A DNA stretch of 33,079 nt from Candidatus Hydrogenedentota bacterium (GTDB lineage Bacteria; Hydrogenedentota; Hydrogenedentia; Hydrogenedentales; SLHB01), in NCBI GenBank assembly GCA_016215105.1, contig JACRLJ010000029.1, positions 1 to 33,079 on the forward strand, written 5' to 3'. Under the pieces are notes generated by a model, which saw only the letters and a program-made list of their open reading frames with translations, was not told the DNA's origin and ran no database searches. The first letter of the stretch is position 1. Every line of letters begins with the position of its first letter. Both the position numbers and the translations under genes were made by a program. Shown piece by piece: positions 15,910 to 23,717 of this stretch.

Positions 15910-18900
15910 ATGATGCGCATTGTGGGAAGAAACGTAGCCGTGGTTTGGGTGTGTCTGGCGGTGGCGTGGCTCGCGGGGGCGGATCCGTTGGCCGTCGAGA
16001 TGGGCCCGAATCGGGTGGATACGGTCAAGGATTTTGTGGCCGACTACAATTCGGCCACGCCGAGCAACGCCCTCGGTTCATCCGCGACGTACGACGAACG
16101 CTGCGGCGGTGTTTCGTTGCCCGGCATTTTCCTGCACCCAAAGGACGCCAACGACGCGACCCTATCGTTTCCTGGGGTTGCGGTACCCCAACCGGCGCAA
16201 GGCGGCATGTGCTTCTTGCTGTTCCGGATCGGGGTGCGCGACGGGGTCCAGTGGGCCGCGGCCGCGAACAAGCCGAACGGCGTGCGGTTTGTGGTGGTCA
16301 TTGATGGAAAGCCGGTCTTTCAGGAAGATCTCGCCAAGAGTCAGTGGGAGGCGCGCGCTATTGACATGGCGCCTTGGGCGGGAAAGACCGTCAGCGTCGA
16401 ATTCCACACGAATGCGATTGACAACAATTCCACGTATGACTGGAGCGTGTTCGGTCAGCCTATGCTGGCCACGGTGACCGGCCCAGCGAACTATCAGGAC
16501 TTGCCGAAAGATACGGTAGGCGTGGCGCTCGCCCAGGTCGAGTGTACGGCTCCGTCCACCTTTGCGGTCGCCATGGGCGGCCTTACGGAGCGCGCGATCG
16601 TCTCCGCGCCAGGCACGGCTTGGGTTCCCATTCATTTTACGGAAGTAGCGAATGTAGCGCTGAACGTCGAGAACGGCGCGGCGGAACTGAAAGGTGTGCT
16701 TGCGTCGGCTTACGCGCCTCGGCTGCAAATCAAGGACTTTGCGCTCTCATCCACGCTGGTTTCCGCGAATCATCCGTTCAATGTAGTGCTTACGATTAAG
16801 AACATGGGGCTTGGGGCCTATGTAGGCGGGCTGAACATGTCGCTGGCGACGAGCGCACAGGCGTCATTGGCGGGCCTCGGTGACAATGCCACGAAGTCGT
16901 TTCCATTGCCCAAACTCGCTCCACAAGAAGAGTCCACGCTGATATGGAATGGGTTGTCGGCGCCCGAAGAAGGGAACTGGGCGCTCATTTTTGGGGACCG
17001 CCAGTTGTCATTTCACGTCTACCCGCTGGAACCGAAGACGGCGCCAGAGCGTCCAGACGCCGTTCAGATCGCCGTCTCTCCGCAGGACCCCATTCGGGCC
17101 ACCGCCGCGAACGCTTGGTCGCGTTTGAGCTTTGTGGCGAATGGTTCCGGAGACCCCTATGCCATAGCGGAAACTTGGAACGGCGCCGCATGGCTTCGCA
17201 TGGGGTCGATGTACCCCTTGGCTGCGCTGGCGGTGCGCCACGCGGATGGCACGCGCGAGCGGCTCGCCATCAAGGTCATTTCGTTTGATTCGGTTCAGGG
17301 ATCGCTTCAATTGCGTGGTGAGGCGGCCAGCGCAAAAGGCGCCTCGTGGCCGGTCCTAATCACCTACACGCCCGCGGCGGATTCCGCGCGGATACAAATG
17401 GCGTACACGGTTACTCCGGCATTTGACGCGTCGCTGTTGGCGTTCTACGGCCCCAACATTCTCGCCGGTGATGGCGGTTTCGGCGCGAAGAAAGATTTTG
17501 CGATTTTCCCGGGCCTCGAATACCTCGAGGGGGATGAGGAATCATCTTCGACACGCGATTTGGCGTATCCCTTGAGTGATCGCCGTGTTCCGGCGGCCTA
17601 CAAAGTAGCCACGCCGCTGATGGCCGTGCAGGCCCAAGGCGGCTTGATTGGTCTGCTGTGGAACGCGAAGCAAGAGTGGGCGCCGGGACAGAAGTATCCG
17701 GCCGCGCGATTCGCCGCGCCCCGCGTGGACAGCGGCTACGATCGTATTCTCATAGCTCTTTTTGCGCCCTCCGTCGGACCATTCGTAGAAGAGAACCGCT
17801 TCGAAGCGTTTACGCCTGCTCCGCTCAAGGCCGGGCAACCCCTTGCGCTAAACGCCTGTTTGGTTCTGGATCATGCGTCGCGATATGACACCGCGAGCAT
17901 CGTGGCGGGCCCGCACAAAGGTGGCTTGGTTCTGCAAGCCATGAAACAGTGGTTCGATGTCTACGGTCTCCCCGAACCCACCGCCCAGCCGCGCGCCTGG
18001 GACGCCGAACGCGATCTATCACGCAGCGCCTACTTCCAGGCGGTGTGGAACGAGACTCCCCCGGGTTGGTCGCACTGCCAGGGATGGCTGGGACTGCTTG
18101 CGGTAGGCCACGCGGTTCCGCTCACGCTCGATAAGGAACAAGGCGTCTCGGAGGACGTGCGCAAGGAGATCGATCGCCGGATTCAGGCGGTCGTCAACCG
18201 CGCGATTGACGAAAAGGGGAAGGGCTACCTGTGGGCGGCGGACGGCTGTCACATCATGCGCGGCGAACTCCCGTTCTACTATGGGTTCGTGGCGGAGTCG
18301 ATGAAAGGGATGCTAGCCAACGCTACGCAGACCCTGGCCGGGCGCGAGAAGGGGCTGTGGGTTTGGCGGCCGCAAGACGATCAGCATAGGACGCTGGGTG
18401 TGGACGGTGACCACACGTTGGGCCAGGCGGCAGCCGGTGCGTATGTGGTCCTGCGCGCGGCGCGTCTGACCGGCAACAGCGACTTGGCCAAGCAGGCGCT
18501 TGACGCCATGAAGCAGATGGAGAAATACGAGGTGCCGCGCGGCGCGCAAGTTTGGGAGTGTCCTTTGTATCAACCGGATATTCTGGCCGCCGCACAGGCC
18601 ATTCGCGCGTACACCGAGGCGTTTCGGATCACGGGTGACGAACGTTACCTGGCGCAGGCGCGCTATTGGGCGTGGACCGGACTTCCATTCCTGTATATGT
18701 GGGACCTGGACGGATTTCCGACGATGCGCTACAACGCGATTTCCGTCATCGGTTCGACGTTCTTCACCCACTCGTGGCTGGGTATGCCCGTCGTGTGGTG
18801 CGGTCTGGTCTATGCGTACGCGCTGCAAGATCTAGCTGAGTTCGACAAGTCCTTCGATTGGAGGCGCGTGGCGCAGGGGATCACGAATTCCGCGATGCTC

Positions 18901-19353
18901 CAGCAGTACGTGGAGGGGCCGAGTAAGGGATGTTACCCCGATTCGTGGAACATGGTGAAGAACTCACCCAACCCTGCGGATATCAATCCTGAGAATATTC
19001 TCGTCAATGAATTTCGGCTCCGGGGATTGTCACCCGAAATTCGCTCGGCGCGATTGCCCGGCGTGTTTTCCCCCATTCAACTGAATTCCGCCGCCGACAT
19101 CATCGAGCCCGCGGGAGGGCTTCTTGAGAAGTCGGTACGGTTCGGTCTGAAAGGGGTTCCGGGTTCCACCGTATTTACGACGCTGACGCACGTGTCGGAT
19201 CCTGTAACTATCACTGGCGCAGGCGTACGTGTAGCAAACAGTGATGAACTCCAGGCCGCGCCGTCGGGCTGGATGTATGACGTGGAATTGCACACGGTGA
19301 TTCTCAAGAACGCGCTCACGGCGGACGCCACCAAGTGTGAGATACACTGGTAA
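15910..19353 (+). CDS. Large secreted alpha-toroid glycosidase-like protein
   Basis: This protein of about 1147 residues has a signal peptide (VAVVWVCLAVAWLAGA). The first 200 residues form a beta-sandwich, probably carbohydrate-binding (FLLFRIGVRDGVQW, FVVVIDGKPVFQEDL). A CARDB-like domain follows at about 270-370 (NHPFNVVLTIKNMGLGAY), then a beta-sandwich typical of glycosidases. The last 400 residues are helical with recurring Trp and Tyr (GWSHCQGWLGLLA, LPFYYGFVAESMKGML), as in (alpha/alpha)6 barrels. A catalytic pair cannot be assigned. The stop lies 34 nt before the GH101/DUF5696-like gene, which indicates an operon. The start is at the second of two closely placed ATG groups, chosen because GGAG precedes it. 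Its substrate is unknown; secreted polysaccharide processing is a reasonable inference. Confidence 0.7.
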   Translation: MMRIVGRNVAVVWVCLAVAWLAGADPLAVEMGPNRVDTVKDFVADYNSATPSNALGSSATYDERCGGVSLPGIFLHPKDANDATLSFPGVAVPQPAQGGMCFLLFRIGVRDGVQWAAAANKPNGVRFVVVIDGKPVFQEDLAKSQWEARAIDMAPWAGKTVSVEFHTNAIDNNSTYDWSVFGQPMLATVTGPANYQDLPKDTVGVALAQVECTAPSTFAVAMGGLTERAIVSAPGTAWVPIHFTEVANVALNVENGAAELKGVLASAYAPRLQIKDFALSSTLVSANHPFNVVLTIKNMGLGAYVGGLNMSLATSAQASLAGLGDNATKSFPLPKLAPQEESTLIWNGLSAPEEGNWALIFGDRQLSFHVYPLEPKTAPERPDAVQIAVSPQDPIRATAANAWSRLSFVANGSGDPYAIAETWNGAAWLRMGSMYPLAALAVRHADGTRERLAIKVISFDSVQGSLQLRGEAASAKGASWPVLITYTPAADSARIQMAYTVTPAFDASLLAFYGPNILAGDGGFGAKKDFAIFPGLEYLEGDEESSSTRDLAYPLSDRRVPAAYKVATPLMAVQAQGGLIGLLWNAKQEWAPGQKYPAARFAAPRVDSGYDRILIALFAPSVGPFVEENRFEAFTPAPLKAGQPLALNACLVLDHASRYDTASIVAGPHKGGLVLQAMKQWFDVYGLPEPTAQPRAWDAERDLSRSAYFQAVWNETPPGWSHCQGWLGLLAVGHAVPLTLDKEQGVSEDVRKEIDRRIQAVVNRAIDEKGKGYLWAADGCHIMRGELPFYYGFVAESMKGMLANATQTLAGREKGLWVWRPQDDQHRTLGVDGDHTLGQAAAGAYVVLRAARLTGNSDLAKQALDAMKQMEKYEVPRGAQVWECPLYQPDILAAAQAIRAYTEAFRITGDERYLAQARYWAWTGLPFLYMWDLDGFPTMRYNAISVIGSTFFTHSWLGMPVVWCGLVYAYALQDLAEFDKSFDWRRVAQGITNSAMLQQYVEGPSKGCYPDSWNMVKNSPNPADINPENILVNEFRLRGLSPEIRSARLPGVFSPIQLNSAADIIEPAGGLLEKSVRFGLKGVPGSTVFTTLTHVSDPVTITGAGVRVANSDELQAAPSGWMYDVELHTVILKNALTADATKCEIHW

Positions 19354-19387
19354 TTCTCGTTCGAACCGAAGCTGCGGGGAGAAGGTC

Positions 19388-21505
19388 ATGTTAGCGACTA
19401 TGCTTCTGCTGCTGTGTGCGGGCGCGGGAGAGGACTTGGCCCCGCGGATCGCCGTGCTGCAAACCCACCTGGAACGTTTGCACGCCATCACAGTTCCGGA
19501 GTCGCTTACGCCTGAAAAAACGGCGAAGCTGAACGAGCTCAAGACACTCCTGGACAAGGGCGCCAACTCGGTCGAGGAGTTCAACGGGCTTTACTACAAG
19601 ATAGACGAGGTACGGTCCTGGCTGTGGAAGAACGCAGTCAATAAACCCGCAAAAGCATCGGGGGAATTCAAGGGCACGGACAGCGACTGGGAGATACACG
19701 CTCCAGAGTTGACGCTGCGCGTGTCGAAGGTCGATCTTGCGATGGAAGTGACTACGGCGAAAGCCGCATGGCGGTTTCAACCGTGCGACGATGCTGACGT
19801 CGAGATGGGCGGGGCCAAATTCGGTCTTCGTTCGGCGGCCAAGCAACTGGGTGAATCCTTCGACACGGGCTATAGCAAGGGCTTGGCGCTTACCCTTTCC
19901 GAGTTTCCCGCCGCGCCGGGTTTCGAGCTTCGCCTGACCGTGAATCTTATTGGAAGCGAGATTGTGTTCGAGGCCGTGGCCAAGGACACGGCGGCGGAAC
20001 TCAAGTTCTTGCGTTGGCCCAAACCAATCGTTTTCGGCAATGCCGCGGAAGATCTGTCAGTCATCCCGATGATGCAGGGCATGCTGCTGCCGGGCGACTG
20101 GCCTCAAGAAATCAAGCGCGACGACTTGTGCAACTCGCGTACGCTCTACATGCCGTGGTGGGGGCAAATCCACGATGGCCACGGTGTGCAGACCATCCTC
20201 GAGACCAGCGACGACGCCGGGGTGCGGTACGCGCACCCGTCCGGCGGTCCGACGGTCATTCAACCCTGGTGGGCCGGGAGTCTCGGGAAGCTGCGCTACC
20301 TGCGAACGGTCCGCTACGTGTTTGATGACCAGTCAAGTTATGTCTCGATGGCGAAGCGCTACCGGCGTTACGTGCAGGAAACCGGCCGATTTGTATCGCT
20401 CGATGAGAAGCGCCAGCGCACGCCGAACGTAAACGAGGTGATTGGGCGGCCGGTGATTCACATCGGCGCATTGTACCATTTCGTTCAGCAGGCGTCTCTC
20501 TTCAATAAGGACCGCATCGAGGCCAATCACCAACTAGTGGCCTTCTCGGCGCTGGCGAATCAGTTGTGCGACTTGAAGAAGAAGGGAGTGGGGGATGCGT
20601 ATGTTCATCTCGATGGCTGGGGGTTCTACGGGTACGACAATGGTCATCCCGACGTGCTGCCGCCGGGCGAGGAGCAGGGCGGGTGGGACGGCCTGCGCGC
20701 ATTTGCGGATACTTGCGATGAGTTGGGGTACCTGTTTGCGGTACACGATCAGTATCGCGATTTCTACCTCAATGCGGCTTCGTTTGACGATCGTCTCGTC
20801 GCGACCCGGCAGGACGGTTCGAGGGAGGAACATTCGACGTGGTGCGGCGGCCCGCAGACAATCCTGAGCGCGCGCTTTGCCCCGGAGTATGTCCGCCGGA
20901 ATCATGATTTGTTCGCGAAGCAAGGCGTAAAGGTGCGCGGCGCCTATCTGGACGTGTTTGCGGTGGTCCCGCTCGAGGAGAGTTCGCCGCCGGCCCATCC
21001 GATGATGCGGACCGAGTGCGCGATGTATCGGCGGGAATGCTTCGACGTGCTCCGTGCACGGGGGTACGTAGTCAGTTCCGAGGAACCCGCGGATTATCTG
21101 GCGCCCACGCTTGACCTCGTTCATCATGGTCCCTATTCGACGACGAAAGAGGGTGGCCCGACCGGCATCCCGGTCCCCTTATTCAGTCTGGTCTATCACG
21201 ATTCGCTGTTGCTGCCGTGGGACATGGGGGAGGACGGCGGTTGGGGCATTCCAAAAGGCGACGCAGGCCGTCTGCATTGTCTACTCAACGCGGGTCTGCC
21301 TTACGTCAACGCCGGCGCCACCGAGGAACAGATCGCGCGTGTCAAGGAGGCATGCTCGCTGGGCGCCCGATGCAACACGAAGGAAATGGTGAATCACGAG
21401 TTTCTGGACGCGACACACCGAAAACAGCGTACTACCTTTAGCGATGGAACTCGGGTCACGGTGGATTTCGACGCTAAGACCCATACCATAGAACCCGGTG
21501 TATGA
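19388..21505 (+). CDS. GH101/DUF5696-like TIM-barrel secreted protein
   Basis: This 705-residue exported protein has a short signal peptide (ATMLLLLCAGAGE). It is followed by a helical, possibly coiled-coil stretch (residues about 15-85), a beta-sandwich (about 90-260) and a TIM-barrel region. The barrel shows VIGRPVIHIGALYHFVQQ, then DAYVHLDGWGFYGYDNGHPD, AVHDQYRDFY, GAYLDVFAVV and SSEEPADYLAP. These fit proteins annotated DUF5696 or related to GH101 (endo-alpha-N-acetylgalactosaminidase). The acidic residues in YLDVF and SSEEPAD are candidate catalytic residues, by analogy only. The ATG at 19388 has GGGGAGAAGG upstream. It is cotranscribed with the preceding alpha-toroid protein, and the pair likely handles one glycan outside the cytoplasm. 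Assignment is by motif memory, not by search. Confidence 0.7.
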   Translation: MLATMLLLLCAGAGEDLAPRIAVLQTHLERLHAITVPESLTPEKTAKLNELKTLLDKGANSVEEFNGLYYKIDEVRSWLWKNAVNKPAKASGEFKGTDSDWEIHAPELTLRVSKVDLAMEVTTAKAAWRFQPCDDADVEMGGAKFGLRSAAKQLGESFDTGYSKGLALTLSEFPAAPGFELRLTVNLIGSEIVFEAVAKDTAAELKFLRWPKPIVFGNAAEDLSVIPMMQGMLLPGDWPQEIKRDDLCNSRTLYMPWWGQIHDGHGVQTILETSDDAGVRYAHPSGGPTVIQPWWAGSLGKLRYLRTVRYVFDDQSSYVSMAKRYRRYVQETGRFVSLDEKRQRTPNVNEVIGRPVIHIGALYHFVQQASLFNKDRIEANHQLVAFSALANQLCDLKKKGVGDAYVHLDGWGFYGYDNGHPDVLPPGEEQGGWDGLRAFADTCDELGYLFAVHDQYRDFYLNAASFDDRLVATRQDGSREEHSTWCGGPQTILSARFAPEYVRRNHDLFAKQGVKVRGAYLDVFAVVPLEESSPPAHPMMRTECAMYRRECFDVLRARGYVVSSEEPADYLAPTLDLVHHGPYSTTKEGGPTGIPVPLFSLVYHDSLLLPWDMGEDGGWGIPKGDAGRLHCLLNAGLPYVNAGATEEQIARVKEACSLGARCNTKEMVNHEFLDATHRKQRTTFSDGTRVTVDFDAKTHTIEPGV

Positions 21506-21526
21506 GCACTGCGTCGCGGGTCAGGT

Positions 21527-22606
21527 TTAGCTGGGCACGTTGGAGACTACGGCCTTTGTCATTCGCAGGATGCTGATAACGTCGTCGGTGAATCCAACGG
21601 CGTCAAGGATCGCCGGATTGACGGATTCATGGCCCGTATCGGGTTCAATAGCATAGCCGATGTCCTGGAGCGCCGCGCGGACTTCAACGGCCAGGCACAT
21701 GACGGTAACACCGGGCTCGGCGGTGGAAGAATCGACGACGTACCAACCGTATTGCTGGGCGCACACGGCCAGGATGGCGCCTTGAGGGGTTTTCCAAGGC
21801 ACGGCGTGGACGTCAATATCGCGCGGTATAGCGAGAAGTGTTCCCATGGTGAAATTCGGGTTCGCTCCGCCATAGCCGTACAGAAGATTGCCTGCATATT
21901 GGTCCGCGGCGCTGGCCGGCCACACAAAGTGTCTCGAGGACGAGTACGTGTGCGCAGGGAACATCACCGCCAACGCGTGATTGACGCCGTTCTTGAGTTC
22001 TCCCAAGCGCAATAGGCCTCCCAGGGCGGGCAGACCAGAGCCGCGTCCATAGCCTCGGAGTCCGTCACCGTTGAGAACATCAATGTTGTGGGATCGCGGG
22101 GCGTCGGAAAGCAAGGTCAACAGGGGTTGTCCGGGACAACGCCACCCTCCGACGCCTTCGTCGGCAAGCCAGGTGGCGGGATCTACGATGTTGAAGAGGG
22201 CGTTTCCGACTTTGTTCCACGATACGCCAATGCCCGCCGTTAGCGAGAGATGTCGTTCATAGAGGAGCACACCGGAGGATGTCGCCCGTTGAGGCAGTCT
22301 CCATCCGCGGTTCTTCTCGATTCGCACGAGGGGTTGCGCGGGGTCAGTATAGGCGACAGTGACCAGATCCGGTATGACGCGCGTCGGCGCGTACCTCGGA
22401 TCGCCAAAGATGGCTTCAGTGACATCAGCAAAGGCTCCGTCCGCGGGAACGGGGCGATTCCAAATTGAGCTTTCCGCGAAGGGGCGCCGCGGCAGCAAAT
22501 CCGGTTCCAGCGCCGGAGTGACGTCGCAGGATTGTGGTTGAGTGGCCGGCGGACATCCCAGCGGCAGCATTAGTATCAGAAGTAGAAGACGGACGTTGAG
22601 CTTCAT
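21527..22606 (-). CDS. Lipoprotein of the SxWNxP type, unknown function
   Basis: This 359-residue lipoprotein has a lipobox LPLGC (Cys18). After a Pro-rich spacer comes PFAESSIWNRPVPADG (residues about 42-57), a start I have seen in exported proteins of several phyla without known function. A central RSHNIDVLNGDG and a conserved-looking GVNHALAVMF (about 208-217) follow. The protein looks beta-rich and faces outward. No enzymatic motif is secure. The gene converges with the GH101-like gene with only 21 nt between their ends and no evident terminator. A link to the glycan-processing neighbours is only suggested by context. Confidence 0.7.
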   Translation of the reverse strand: MKLNVRLLLLILMLPLGCPPATQPQSCDVTPALEPDLLPRRPFAESSIWNRPVPADGAFADVTEAIFGDPRYAPTRVIPDLVTVAYTDPAQPLVRIEKNRGWRLPQRATSSGVLLYERHLSLTAGIGVSWNKVGNALFNIVDPATWLADEGVGGWRCPGQPLLTLLSDAPRSHNIDVLNGDGLRGYGRGSGLPALGGLLRLGELKNGVNHALAVMFPAHTYSSSRHFVWPASAADQYAGNLLYGYGGANPNFTMGTLLAIPRDIDVHAVPWKTPQGAILAVCAQQYGWYVVDSSTAEPGVTVMCLAVEVRAALQDIGYAIEPDTGHESVNPAILDAVGFTDDVISILRMTKAVVSNVPS

Positions 22607-22661
22607 TCGTCACCCTCCGACATTTTCCCCAGTTACGAGGAGGTAGGAAAGTCTGGGTCAT

Positions 22662-23102
22662 CTAAATCCGTACGTTGTCCGCTTGCCAGTCCTTCACGAG
22701 CTTCTTGATATCGTCGGCTCTCGTAATGTTTTCCGCAGTGACCCTGCGCACGAGGTCCGGCATTTCGGCGTCTGAGGCAAATCGCAGGCCGATCAACTGG
22801 GACAGAGCCAGTGTTTCGCCCTTGCCCTCGAGATCGCCTTTCAGCAACGCCGCGAGGCGCAGGCGCATTTCCAGACGGATGATCCGGTCCTGCACCTTGA
22901 GCGAATAGACTCGTGCCTTGTACGCGAGAATCAGCGTAGCAACCGCCAGCACAATTGCCGCAGCGGCGGACCATCGCGCCGAATGGCTTGCCAGACCGAG
23001 AAATCCCAAAACGGCGGCGGCCGGATACAGCAACGCCAGCGCGTTCATGATGTAGTCAATGCTTCGGTGATTTCTGTAATTCTGGTGAGGCCGGTCTGAC
23101 AT
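22662..23102 (-). CDS. DUF6526-like membrane protein
   Basis: This 146-residue protein starts with QNYRNHRSIDYI, followed by two hydrophobic segments (LALLYPAAAVLGFLGLA, AAAIVLAVATLILAYKA). A cytoplasmic tail has KVQDRIIRLEMRLRLAALL and ALSQLIGLRFASDAEMPDLV, ending near KDWQADNVRI. This pattern matches the DUF6526 family, which has no known function. It follows the HxlR regulator gene by 72 nt on the same strand, so the two are probably co-transcribed and may be coregulated. The ribosome binding site is weak. Confidence 0.8.
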   Translation of the reverse strand: MSDRPHQNYRNHRSIDYIMNALALLYPAAAVLGFLGLASHSARWSAAAAIVLAVATLILAYKARVYSLKVQDRIIRLEMRLRLAALLKGDLEGKGETLALSQLIGLRFASDAEMPDLVRRVTAENITRADDIKKLVKDWQADNVRI

Positions 23103-23174
23103 GCGTGCGCGCTCCCGAATGGGTTGTTCGTTCGTGTTCCCTGCCGTAAGGGACGAGGACTCGGCAATGGATTT

Positions 23175-23570
23175 CTAGCCCTGAAGGCCTTCGTCCAGCA
23201 GTAGCTGATCTTCGGACTTCTTTGCTTTTCCCGGCCGTTTTGACTTGCCGACGGCTGGTCCCCGTTTCAGGTGCGTCCGGCCCCACTGGGCCAGAACATC
23301 CAGCGCGGGAAGGATCGTTTCACCATGGGGCGTGAGGGTATATTCGACCTTTGGGGGAATTACGGGGTAAATTTTCCGCTGCACCAGTCCATCCGCCTCC
23401 AGGTCGCGGAGGTCCTGCGCCAGCATCTTTTGGGTAATCCGGGGGATCAGTTTGCGGACCTCTCCGAAGCGGTGAACACCCCCCTTTAAGTGCCATAGTA
23501 TCAGGAGTTTCCACTTACCGTTGAGGACGGTAATGGCGGCTTCGATGGGGAGCGTCTCGTTTTCTGTCAT
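23175..23570 (-). CDS. HxlR-family winged-helix regulator
   Basis: This 131-residue DNA-binding protein of the HxlR family shows the typical LNGKWKLLILWHLKGGVHRFGEVRKLIPRIT run with the winged-helix body (residues about 16-105). QKMLAQDLRDLEADGLVQRKIY, containing the recognition helix and wing start, follows. Many HxlR proteins have a sensing Cys just before the core; here that position has Leu (ETLPIEAAITVL), so redox sensing by that route is not expected. A Lys/Arg-rich tail follows. The next gene downstream is the DUF6526 membrane protein, a likely target along with the regulator itself. The 147 nt before it, back to the TIM-barrel gene, show no clear operator. Confidence 0.88.
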   Translation of the reverse strand: MTENETLPIEAAITVLNGKWKLLILWHLKGGVHRFGEVRKLIPRITQKMLAQDLRDLEADGLVQRKIYPVIPPKVEYTLTPHGETILPALDVLAQWGRTHLKRGPAVGKSKRPGKAKKSEDQLLLDEGLQG

Positions 23571-23717
23571 ACTTGGTATATCCCTTAAACTAGATTCGGC
23601 AGCGGACGGTTAGTATTGATGGCGCCTGTACCTGGATCGCCGGGTGATACGAACGTATTCTGCGCCAAGTTGCCGCCGCTGTCAATACCTCCGCTTTCGT
23701 CCTTGTTGCCGCACGCT

